Shown: piece after piece, positions 1 to 11,100 of the stretch
Numbering within the stretch: position 1 is the stretch's first letter
Layout: every line of letters starts with the position of its first letter
From: Nipponacmea schrenckii
Lineage: Eukaryota; Mollusca; Gastropoda; Lottiidae
Length of the DNA: 64,000 nucleotides
Direction of reading: 5' to 3'
Assembly: GCA_030562195.1 (NCBI GenBank)
Contig: CM060202.1
Span: 7,874,001-7,938,000 of the forward strand
Program-made: the position numbers and the translations under genes
Notes under the pieces: generated by a model
Database searches by the model: none
What the model saw: only the letters and a program-made list of their open reading frames with translations
What the model was told of the DNA's origin: nothing

Positions 1-935
1 TTGTGGGTGCATAGAAGCTGAAGTTTTTTTGTTTGATGAAATTTGGTGCAATTAATCAGAAAAATATTTTTGATTTATTGCTAAATTTATTTTAAATTCT
101 GCTTTCCATGGGCGTATGTTACCTTGTCTGGCAAGCTATTTTTAAGGCTGTTTGCCTTTGGAACATAATTCTTATTTAAGTGTTTATGAAAGTGCAGAAC
201 CCAAAACTCAATTTATGATGATTTTTGTATTGCCAAAGTTATTTTTCCAAATTTAAGTATCTCAACATTTAGAATTTCGTTTAGCTGGAAGCATAGTTTT
301 GTATAAAAAAAAATTCACTACGGTATTGAATTTTGTTCGCTTGTGCCAAATGGTCTGGCCCGACTTGCGCTGTTTCCTGCAGATATAAGTTAAATTTGTG
401 AATTTGCACGGTATTATCCAGTTGAATTTATTGTTAGAAAACAATCTATTTTTCTTTCTTCCTCACTTTTGACACAGTTAAGATATTTCCAAAATTTATT
501 CACGAAGTTGTTCCATAATAAGACCAGTTTATCTCTGGAAAATCTGTAGAAATTGCAAACATTTTAGGTAATCTTTTTTCAATAATTGCTAATGTGTTCT
601 GGCCAAGCCTCTCGCTGCTGAATTTCCGCAGCTACGCACGTTGAAATTGGCAATGACTCTTGATTTCATGTCAGTCGGAATGTTCCTAATCTCTCGTCGT
701 ATGGTGGTCTTCAAAGCCCCCAGAATCTGTTGATTGTCTATTATCCGTGCCTTTTTATATTGTGGTCGTATATTGTTTTGTAAACGCGATACAGTTTTCA
801 TCGGATTCGAATGAAATTCGCTGTGATCATTAATATTGATGAGATCTTGGACAAGTTCGATATTGACGATTTTTCGATGAACGTTTTTTGAGTTATTGCC
901 CTTGAGTTTCAACCCGTGTTTAAACAGAAAAGTGG
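1..935. mobile_element. Edge of ~160-bp-repeat type element with transposase-like relic
   Basis: The stretch carries sentences of the same repeat that fills 33.3-34.97 kb and 40.2-42.2 kb: a 'gggcgtatgttaccttg' block near 111, 'gagttattgccctt' near 885 and 'gtgggcgta' near 934. On the minus strand, about 735 down to 600, a short open frame reads IRREIRNIPTDMKSRVIANF, which resembles the C-terminal end of Tc1/mariner (IS630-like) transposases. No catalytic DDE residues lie inside the window, so this is at best a fragment. The transposase assignment is tentative; the repeat relationship is seen directly. Confidence 0.45.
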
Positions 936-1008
936 GCGTATCTTGTTCACTTGTTAATTTAATGTATATGTTGTATTATAACATCACTTCACCTTTGTTT
1001 CATTCTAG

Positions 1009-1876
1009 ATCATAATGAAAGAAGTAGCAATCAATCAAGGTACGTACAAAATGTTTGAAATGAAAATAAAACGTAAACACAACTGAATCTATGAATAAGT
1101 TAGAATTGTTAAAGACGTTTTATGAACTTAGGCGTGTTCAAAGTGTTCTTTTTTTTCTTTTTTTTTTTGAATGTATGGTACTATGCTGACACAGATGTTG
1201 TTTTTTTTACCTGAACTACGAATGGAAGAATGAATACACGTCAATACACAATGTAATTGCACGATACCTTTTATTTCAGTTATAATGAAAGTGTTACTCA
1301 CGTTCCAACAGTATCAGATTATGTTAATCTAGGTTTGTTTAATTCTTTGTAATATATTATTAACACAAGGAAAACACCGAGAGGCTTTTAAAAATTATCA
1401 TCTAAATAAAATAAAATAAATTATGACACTTTTCTTGTGAAACCACTGATATCAATAGTACAATGGCGGTCCCCTGTTTGTCGAATAGAGGTTAAAACTG
1501 TTCATTATTCGCAAATTTAATAATTAGACTAATTATATTTGTATGCCGATTTACAACAGTTGGTACTATGACTCTGTATAAATCTGTGTAGTTTTATATT
1601 TCAAGAATCATTCGTTATATAAAATATATCAATTATCTTTTTACACCTGGAAAACAATATCATTTCAGTATATAAAGAGAAATTTACAAGGCACCGTTTG
1701 ACTCTCCTTCACGACAAAACTCCCTGTAAAGACCAGGATCACAGATTGAGATAAATACAAAAGTGGTATAAAAAATTAACTAAAATCCTTCTTATTATTT
1801 ATTTATAGTTTCGACAAATCAATCTTCAACTGTTTCTTATAACACAACTTCAGGAGTTTCAATAGATGAATCTTAG
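1009..1876 (+). CDS. Gene 0: last three cytoplasmic-tail exons of a receptor paralogue
   Basis: Three exons are supported by splice sites and matching phases: 1009-1039 (after TTCTAG, before GTACGT), 1280-1332 (after TTTCAG, before GTTTG) and 1809-1876 (after TTATAG, ending in TAG). The joined tail includes SDYVNL and VSYNTTSGVS. Exon lengths, phases (2-2, 2-1, 1-stop) and residues match the last exons of gene 2 at 29295-28448, so this is the 3' end of a paralogue on the opposite strand. SDYVNL fits both an ITIM-like S-x-Y-x-x-L pattern and a Tyr-x-Asn docking site, so an SH2-binding signalling tail is a reasonable inference. The ectodomain and membrane exons lie outside the window to the left, or were lost to the repeat at 1-935. 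AATAAA at 2191 is a candidate poly(A) signal. Confidence 0.75.
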
Positions 1877-2539
1877 AAACAACAAACCAGTTGAAGCTGG
1901 AACCTTACTTCGTACGAGAACAACATGTCATTCAAAAGAGAAACCTACGTAGCAGATTTCTAGGATTTAATCTAAGTTAAAGTAATATTTAACGCCTATA
2001 ATGTAACGACATAACGATGTAAATATTAATGTACAAATTCAAAAAAGGTTCTTGATATTTTCAAAAAAAACTGTTTCTCCGTATATTAAACCAATATATA
2101 AATAGGAGTAATTCTCACGCATGTAACAACATTAATCAAATTTGCTATCAATATAATATATGTAAATATTATTTAGAGGATCGTAATATCAATAAATTTT
2201 CCTTAACACTAATGACCTGAGAGCACAGAAATGTGAAGACATGCAAATCGCTGGCTGCATTTCAGATTTTATCTTAATAAGAGATTCTAATAAATATTCT
2301 TCAACTTTCTATGAAATCAATGATAATATTGAATACTTATGTTTAAGCTGAGGGTAAATAAAGTAGTATATAATGTGTATATAATTGTGAAGTTGTGAAA
2401 TGTACTTTTGTACGAATAAAATATTAGTATTATTATTATAATTAATATAAAATATTCATGAATAATGGTTCGGTAATATTTATGTTCAATAACTGGTTTA
2501 AAATATTTATTCATATATTAATGATTATGTAATAGGGTG

Positions 2540-2735
2540 GGGTTCTACAGCACAGCTGTTAGAGCGTTGGTTCTTAACGTCATGACGTAGTTTGCTTGGA
2601 TACGTTGAAAATGGACTTGTGTTCTAATCTCGATCGGCGTGTGATAGTTTGATGAGGTTGAAAAAGTCATCTTCACTCATAATTCCAGTCCACCGAGCTG
2701 TAAATGGATAAGATCAATGCCAAGAGGTTTGGCTA
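2540..2735 (+). repeat. tRNA-derived SINE-like repeat
   Basis: A box A-like stretch (gcacagctgttagagcgttgg, about 2551) is followed some 60 bp later by a box B-like stretch (tgttctaatctcgatcgg). Further downstream is the 'cagtccaccgagctgtaaatgg' type of tail seen in many invertebrate tRNA-derived SINEs. The D- and anticodon-arm pairing of a real tRNA is not preserved, so this is called a SINE relic and not a tRNA gene. Confidence 0.45.
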
Positions 2736-3197
2736 AGGACCAGCGGGAAGAAAGGATCCCTTTCACGGCAGACTTGTGAACCTAAGTTGTTATGCTTGTA
2801 AAATATAGTTTCTTGCTTTTCTTTCTTTACGCCAGCAAATTTAAAATAGGCAATGTTTCTATTTACTTTTATATCTAAACTAAACTTAAACTTTACCTGG
2901 GTGAAAAGTCCCGAATCAAACACTTAAGTTTTCGACTTTTCATTGGGGTGAAAATACTTTCTACCTGAGTGAAAAATCCCGTATTAGGGCCTAGGTTTAA
3001 TTTTTCCATGTAAGGAAACCTTGAAATCAAACCAATGGAGCACGATGAGGTCAATTGTCATCTGAACATGTTTTGATCATTGTAAAGTAGTAATTAATAC
3101 AGTGCAGTAAATAATATCCATTGTAAGGTTAAATAATAGTTTGTTTTTTCTCTATTTGTATGTTTGATTAAAGTATAGCCATCTTTACATTCATATG

Positions 3198-4060
3198 CAC
3201 TTACGGGAAGACTTATGGAAGCACTGAGTGCAAAAAAACAAGTTAAATCGGCCCTTTTTCACTTTTGACAGCTACTAGTGTGACATAGTCGAATTTCACA
3301 GTTTTCAAAAATTCCAACTTTGAAGCTCCGTCAAGGCCAAATCATTTGAGATAGAAAGCTGAAATTTACACACGTTATAGCCTGTATAGTTAACTATCCA
3401 ATACCACAAACCGCAATGCCATACTCGGAAAGTTCTGGGCGGCTCTGTAAAATCAGGATTTTTGGGCATTTTTTCGCAAAAAAAAAAAGTTCTCGGAATC
3501 CACTTCTATGCACTTTGGAAGAGACTTAGGGAAGCACTGAGTCCTAAAAACCAAGTTAAATCGATTTTCAAGACAAACAATTTCGGCCCAAAATTTCCAT
3601 TTTGACCCACAGGTAGCTACCATGACATAGTCGATTTTCACTATTTCAAATCTTCTAACTTTGAAACTTCAGTTTGAATATATTTTATACTAAATAAATA
3701 TTATACAAGGGTATGGTTTAGATAAGGTGATCCCATTTATTCGTAATTTTCAAATTTTGTTTAAAGGCCTCTAACTCTATTTTAACATTTGCTTTTATAT
3801 ATATAATTTTTTTCAGAGTTATTAAGTGGTTGACATATAACCATTCATGATCAGCATTAAAAAGATAATTTTCAATACATCCAAACTGTTGGTGATAGAA
3901 ATATCTCTATACTATAAGCAACTAGTGTGGATTTTAGTTCCTCCCAGATAACCTGAGTGTAATTACAAAGTAAGAACAAATAATCTACTGTTTAAAATGT
4001 TGAGTTTTAAGCAATTTTCGCATTTTTCCAAAGTGCCCAGAATCCACATTCATGCACACC
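3198..4060. repeat. Diverged ~310-bp tandem repeat, two to three units
   Basis: The block at 3198-3310 (ggaagactta.ggaagcactgagt, aagttaaatcg, gctac.a.tg.tgacatagtcga) recurs at 3515-3665 with moderate divergence. A weaker piece with 'cagaatccac..catgcac' lies near 4037. A 62-aa minus-strand open frame inside it is not supported as a gene. Confidence 0.5.
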
Positions 4061-5265
4061 GGAATACAGCAATGCTCAATTCCTTCAATCTGTTTTATTT
4101 CATTAAGCTTTGAGCTCCTTCAGTAGCTCTAGCAGAGTAACAATCAATTTGAGTAGTACTGATGGAAAGATTAAGAATCGGGCCCGTGAGGGAACACTTT
4201 CATTTTTACAATTATAATTTTCCAAAGCCACGGAAGTTTGCAATTACTTCATAATTGGGTAGATAATTGGAAACACCGATTGATCAATTATTAAGCTTGA
4301 ATTGAAAAAAAAAGATAACCCAAGGTACTTGCTTAGCAAGCACTAATTTATTATTTCAATCCAAATTTTAGATTTTTGACCTTGCCAATTTTAACATCTC
4401 GAAGCTTTACTCAGAAATTTTAATCCAGACTAGTTTCATATTTTAGATTTTAAAATTTTCTTTTCTTTTGATGTAAATAAAAACACATAATACATATTAT
4501 TTTTTATCAAAGAAACAAAATATATTTGTATTTAATAAGAAAACAAGTAATTTATATTAAAAATAAAAAATATAAACTTGTGTTTTATAATTCTGAGATG
4601 TTAAATTAATCATTTTATTTTTAATAAACAATTTATTATTATTTTTTTTAAATATATAATTATAACAAGTTATATTCATAAAGATGAACATATAAAATAT
4701 AGCCTAGCCTACATAACAAAATATTTCGAAAATAAAGTAAAAGTATTCAATACAAATTCAGAATATTGCGACAAACGTATACAGATACAACTTTGTCGAG
4801 CACAGATATTTGTAAGTCGAACAAACCTTTATCAATTGAACAATCACACCCGAAAACATATCTAGAACAAGTTTGGTTTGATCAATGTAACTATAATTGA
4901 AAGAAATATGACAGAGGATTGATAGAATGTGGACTTGGTCACAATTTGTTTCAGTTTGTTCTTATTTTCATCTGTTCTAGATGTTAAGTCTACGACTCTT
5001 CGGATCATTAACCGTCACACGAAAACATATTGATTGTTCAATGTTCTTGGGAAAGGACACACGAAAGGTGTTTGTGGTGTCTTCCAAAATTGTTTCCTTT
5101 GATTTTTTCATGAGTTCTCTTATTCAAAAAATTAAAATGTAAGTTCAAGGTATATTTTCATATTTTAAATTTTTAAAAATTAACAGACTGAACTCAAAAT
5201 GAATAGGACTCATCTTGTGATATATTTGTTTATCATACCCAATGGAGTACAGCTATCTTCACTCT
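4060..5265. other. AT-rich gene-free stretch
   Basis: Very AT-rich DNA with many A/T runs, notably 4440-4740. No open frame of note, splice-supported exon or recognisable repeat was seen. Confidence 0.4.
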
Positions 5266-5269
5266 ACTA

Positions 5270-6712
5270 TATAATTATTCTCAATTCATTATAATAAAAT
5301 GACCTATTATTAAATTAATAAAGTGAAGATAATATTCATTATAATAAAATAACCAACTATTAGAGATTAGGGTGATTGAAAGTAACTAGTTACTGTTCAA
5401 TAAAAGGCACTGGCACAGGGTTAAAATTTTGTTTACAATTATCGTGATGTTAATACTTAGTAAAATAAAGTAGTTTTTGTAAGGTAGATCTGTAAAATAG
5501 ATACTATGATTAAATTATATATTCTTTTAATTGATATAAAGTAATTATGAAAAAGTAGTCCTGAAAAAATACTATTACTACAGTACATATTCTTCTTATA
5601 TCTATCACTGTAAAAGATAAAGGTAGTAATTATAAATGTTTTTTATCATATGGATAGAGGTGATATATCGTTTTTGGAAAGAGAATATTGAATAAATAAA
5701 TAATAAAGTGATAATTAGTTCGAAACGTTTTTGATCGTTCATCATCCCTGGGATCTAGTCTACCGCGAACGAGTAGATCCTGCAGGTTTTTATTTTTGGA
5801 ATATGCTACTACTAGTTTTTTGTAAAATACAGTTGGTAATTTGTCTTGTAACTCAGAGTAGTATCGTTTAATAATACGGGAAGCTTGGCAAGATATGTTG
5901 TTAAATGGGGCTACAAATGGTATAATTTTCATTATAATAAAATAACCTACTATTAGAGTGAATATAATATTTATTATAATAAAAAACCTACTATTAGAGT
6001 GGAGATAATATTCATTATAATAAAATACCTACTATTAGAGTGAAGATAATATTCATTATAATAAAATAACCTACTATTAGAGTGAAGATAATATTCATTA
6101 TAATAAAATAACCTACTATTAGAGTGAAGATAATATTCATTATAATAAAATAACTTACTATTAGAGTGAAGATAATATTCATTATAATAAAATATCCTAC
6201 TATTAGAGTGAAGATAATATTCATTATAATAAAATATCCTACTATTAGAGTGAAGATAATATTCATTATAATAAAATAACTTACTATTAGAGTGAAGATA
6301 ATATTCATTATAATAAAATAACCTACTATTAGAGTGAAGATAATATTCATTATAATAAAATAACTTACTATTAGAGTTAAGATAATATTCATTATAATAA
6401 AATAACTTACTATTAGAGTGAAGATAATATTCATTATAAACAAATAACCTACTATTAGAGTGAAGATAATATTCATTATAATAAAATATCCTACTATTAG
6501 AGTGAAGATAATATTCATTATAATAAAATATCCTACTATTAGAGTGAAGATAATATTCATTATAATAAAATATCCTACTATTAGAGTGAAGATAATATTC
6601 ATTATAAACAAATAACCTACTATTAGAGTGAAGATAATATTCATTATAATAAAATAACTTACTATTAGAGTTAAGATAATATTCATTATAATAAAATAAC
6701 CGTCAATGTTTC
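5270..6712. repeat. 42-bp AT-rich minisatellite, about 18 tandem copies plus outliers
   Basis: A 42-bp unit (gagtgaagat, aatattcatt, ataataaaat, a.cctactat, ta) is repeated head to tail from about 5930 to 6705. Two diverged outliers at 5270-5375 are separated from the main array by an inserted piece at 5400-5930. Some units differ by a few substitutions, for example taacttac/tatcctac and an acaaata variant near 6440 and 6607. The array starts about 130 bp beyond the stop codon of gene 1, so it may be in that gene's 3' untranslated region or just beyond. Because 42 is a multiple of three, one minus frame stays open for 242 codons of a 14-residue hydrophobic repeat; this is treated as accidental. 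Confidence 0.95.
5630..5910 (-). pseudogene. Retroelement ORF fragment of the 'IIPFVAPFN..NLQDLLVRG' type
   Basis: A minus-strand frame reads IPFVAPFN, then SRIIKRYYSELQ, then VVAYSKNKNLQDLLVRGRL. The same family occurs on the plus strand at 35281-35600 and near 47640-47960. Such linkers adjoin GIY-YIG endonuclease domains in Penelope-like and related reverse transcriptases; the assignment to that group is from memory of the motif and is tentative. The piece interrupts the 42-bp minisatellite. Confidence 0.45.
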
Positions 6713-6844
6713 CATGTGGAATATATAAAAAAAAGTCCTGCATCCTGGTTCAGGCTTATATACAAAAATATAAATTATTATATAATGACAAAAAATAATA
6801 CTAATATTCAAAATACTGAATCTTATACAAAATGGACATTGGCA

Positions 6845-8190
6845 CTATAAATTCGCATAAGTACTTCGATTTCTCACAAAATCAGACACAACTTTATGAA
6901 GAGTGTTGTAGTCCTCCTAAAATATAAAATAAAATAATAAATAAGCTTATTAAGATATTTCCATACAAGTTTTTGTTTTTTAAATGTGTGAAGAATTAGT
7001 CAACTTTCAAAATTGGGTTAATTGTTGTAAAATATTGAAGCATTTTCCTGTTTTTTGATAGTTTATACCTTTGTCAATTCGACATTATTGAATTGGGAGT
7101 TAAATTGTAAAGACTAAAATGACCTACTGTACCTGTGATTTTATGGTGAGTCCAATTTTACTGTGAATTTTTCTCACAACATTAAATATTTCAACTTCGT
7201 CGTCTAATCTTATTCGTTGTAAAATATTCATTAATATACAGAATACTCGAGCATAACATAAATCACTGAAAACGAAAGTTAGCTGAATTGAGAAGTTCAG
7301 AAACACTGTTATATTTAAACAAAAAAATTAACTTTTTATCTATTACTTATACAGTAACATTTTGTGAATTCTATAGGTGTTCTCGACACAGAAATACAAA
7401 GCATTGGTCATATCATGCATTACGTGTATAATAAGTTGCTCTTACCTTGTAAATACTGCGACAGGGTCAATATCATTATAGAAAGTATCCATCTGTACTA
7501 ATATTTCCATAATGTATTTATATAAGGTTCTAGGTATCTGTTCACAACTTTTATTAAAATGTATCATAATTACATTTACTTGTTGCTCTGGTCGACTCTG
7601 TAAAACGAACCAAATGTTAGTTTTGTTTGTGCATCTTCCAGATTACGTAATTAAATTGTTCATTGAGTTGGATACTTAAAAGTACATGTAATTCCGAAAT
7701 ACGATTATAAAAATACGTATTGAAAATGATATAAAAAAGTAAATTTCACCTGAGTGGTTGAAATTGAAACCAGTAAGGTATTAAGTTCATCACTTATTGT
7801 GTTCTTTGTTTTAACTTCAACTGTAACATCACCATACATTTCTTTTGATCCAACATCTGGACATACAACCTCTTTGTTCTGTAATATAATTCGAGATTAC
7901 CGAAAGACTTACACCTGAACTTTATTTCATATATTATACCGCTTTCTCGGTTCAATAATAAAAAAGAGCCCATTTAGACACCAACCTTCTTATTTTGCCT
8001 CAAAGAAATAGCATTTTATTTTGCTATTTAAATTATTTGTCTTACATAACATCAATATCAATATTCTTACCGTACAATCTAAAATAAATACGACGACAGG
8101 AGTCTGTGCTTCATATACCGCCTTCCAAATATCATTTACGGGAACTTTCTTTAGGTCTTCAAATAAAATACTGTTATTACATGTGTATGA
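6845..8190 (-). CDS. Gene 1, degenerate second phosphatase domain (D2), five exons to the stop
   Basis: Exons 8190-8071, 7878-7750, 7597-7446, 7265-7133 and 6916-6845 join in frame (phases 0-0, 0-0, 0-2, 2-0, 0-stop TAG at 6845-6847). Family landmarks survive in weakened form: [10 protein letters not shown] for the usual v.DFW.m, then [13 protein letters not shown], then [13 protein letters not shown]. At the signature position the protein reads [10 protein letters not shown] where an active domain has HCSxGxGRTG, so the catalytic Cys is Thr and the catalytic Arg is Ala. The WPD loop is also missing. D2 is therefore a pseudophosphatase, as in many receptor phosphatases, but more eroded than usual. 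Its N-terminal third is not found between 8190 and 8953, where one exon (phase 1 in, phase 0 out) seems to be missing or unrecognised. Confidence 0.75.
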
Positions 8191-11100
8191 CTAGAAAGAA
8201 AAGAATTGTGCATATTGTTCATGTTAGTTGTTGGAGATGTAACGAGTAACGAGGTGGCACACACATATCTGTCTGTCGAATCTTGCTATCTTTTCGTATT
8301 TATATGTACAATTTTTGCCTCTCAATTGTATCGACACTTTCTTGTCTGTGAAAATATAAAAACAGATAGTGCCTTCACTATTGCACATACGATGTAGCTT
8401 TGCAGGAAGGAATGGAAAGTTCTCAGCAAAATTTTGGAGCTTAAAAAGACGAATTGGGAAATATTTCACATATAATAATGACCATGGACAATCGATCACA
8501 GCTAATCTGTATAAATATGGAAAACCTACCGAAAATCTGTAAAGTTGTGTTCTGTTATTTATTATCTGTTTATTATTTTCGATTTTCTCTGAAACGTAGA
8601 ACATATTTTGTTTAAAATACAATTCAAGTGCTAGTATTTGGAATCAACTAACATTTTCACAAAATCTGAACATTTTTTTCGTCTCTTTACCATTTTTATT
8701 AGGAATAAACCTAACGCATCGAGTTTAAATTTATCAGATTTATTTTTTAAAATTAATATCAGTGTGAAAGCAGTCGTCCTTTACCTGGTGACTATTAACC
8801 ACTATATAAATATCTATTTGAAATATTGGGCGAAGTATTTATAATAAAATATATTAGAAAACTGAGTAAAAATTACGAGGGTAGGTATAAAATTTCTAAG
8901 ATCTAATCAAATTAATTACATGACACAACTTTAACATGATTATAATCAATACCTCCATTATTCTGCACTAATTTCAGATATTCAAATTGTTCTTGTAATG
9001 TCGAATTTCCCATTTTGAAAGAGTCATCATGTTCTTCATACTCAGAAACAAATCTATCTTTATTCATAGCAGTATCACCTCTCTTAATTCCCTCTATTAC
9101 AGCTTCGTGTATAAACTGTAGCTGAGACTGAAATCATTCATGTAATTGGCGTGTATTTTTTACATAAAATTCTTTTTCCTAAGGAATCAATCCGACTGTT
9201 TTCTGTCTGATGTTCCTTTCGTTCTGCGGCTGGTTACATGATCTGATATAAGATTCTTCTTCACATCGTGTTCTATTTTTTTCAACCATTACGCATCAAT
9301 AGTTGTCATAGTTTATGAAATACAAATCTACAAGTCCAAGACTTTCTCTGATATAGTATTGAAACCTTAACTTTGATCAGTTGAATTTTAAATGACTTAC
9401 AACAAATGGGGATGCAGATCATGGATGACATGTTGAGTCACCAACAAGAACATAAGAAACAAATTATTTGATTTTTGTTTTAATCAGATTGACCTGGTAG
9501 GGAAATAGACATTTACGATGAAAAATGAAAAACAAGTTTACTATCATCAAAGAATCAATGTGAACAGCTGACATACAGCAAATCTGTGTAATCCGCCACC
9601 TTTCAGTTGAAAAATGTAATGATTCATCTACTTACTGCTGTTTGGACCATTCCCTTTCTTTGTTCTCTTAAAGTTTTAACACATTCCAAAACATCTACTT
9701 TACCGATATCATTGTATCGTTTTAAACAGTAATCTATAGCAATATAAGTACCAGTTCTACCTACACCAGCACTAAATAACAAGAAACGTTTTTCTATATT
9801 TCCTTAATGCCATTATTAGAATAAAATTGGGTTGAAAAATTATTAGGATAACTTTCTTAATTAAACGATAAGCTAGTTCTACTATTACATGTATATTCAT
9901 TAGCATGTAAATACCTACCTACAATGTACAAGTACAGGTTTGGTTGAATTAGGAATGTATTTATTAACTGTATATTGGAAGTCCAACATATCATGTACAT
10001 CTGGTACACCATGATCTGGCCAGCTTATGTAGTGAAAATGACAATACTCGTGTGTTTTGCCATCCTTGAAACACAAAAGAAAAAAATGAATTGAACCTAT
10101 CTTATTATGGAATATAAGTAACATGTACAGTAGTTGTAATATAATAATTTATAAATATTCAATATAATTACCCTTTCCATAGTTATATATCTTTTAATAT
10201 AATTGGTCCGTAATTTCTCCCTCTTCAAAGTTAGTTTAATTTCACCAAATGTTTCTGTACCATGTTCAGGCCAATATCGAATACATTTGGTCTGAAAAGA
10301 TTCAATCATTAATTTTAGAAATGAAATACGACATTTTGCATGAATTAAAGCAGCTCATTTTGACAGCATCATTTAAATTATGATTGAATAAATGGAATTA
10401 TAAATAATTAATTTACCTTCCCATCTTCAAATTCTCTTGTTACCATGACAACCTTCTCACATTTCATGTCCCAAATCATTCTAACAAAATCATTGATAGT
10501 TACCGCAGTAGCACCTAGAAATTATAAATAATAACCTTCGCCAATTATGCTCATTGTTTGTTACTTGTTTGTAGCTTGGACTGGTTAAGTTTATCTCTAT
10601 CATTTATATTTATCAGAAAGAAATTAGAAATAAAAAATTTAACAGGAGACCGAGGGAAATATAAACATAGTCAAAGAGAAACAAATTAAGTATAATTATT
10701 ATTATTCAAGTGTCATTTTTACCTTGTGCAGCGATAAATTTCCTTCCATCGTAACCCTGAAAGAGAAGAAAAAATATTATTTTATAAGTGTCACTTTACT
10801 GCAAAAAAAAGTTCATTGAACAAATACGTTTTAATATTGATTACTTACATTCAGATAATTGGCATTGATATAATCTGAATGAGGGTCACCAGGTAGTTTC
10901 TTTAATATTACTCTTGTTATATCATCTGAAACAAAGATATCGGTATCAAACTTACAGCATTGGATATTACTTTTAATATATGTGTTGTTTAAACAACTCT
11001 GCACCCATAACTTATTAAGTGCAATTGACTGTGGTGATCAAAGCTGTAGTTCTCACTACCTTTAAGGCACCCTTACAACGCTTTCCTTTTGGTTGTTAAA

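Noticed and set aside
2540..2620. Possible tRNA gene
   Set aside because: Box A- and B-like words are present but no cloverleaf can be drawn; it fits a tRNA-derived SINE.
5930..6705. CRISPR array
   Set aside because: Units are contiguous with no unique spacers, and the DNA is eukaryotic.
6015..6743. 242-codon minus-strand open frame
   Set aside because: It is only the 42-bp minisatellite read in its open frame; no start context, domain or splice support.
8224..8622. 132-codon minus-strand open frame inside gene 1
   Set aside because: It lies where a D2 exon is expected, but no phosphatase motif is visible and its edges give no phase-compatible AG/GT pair that I could support.
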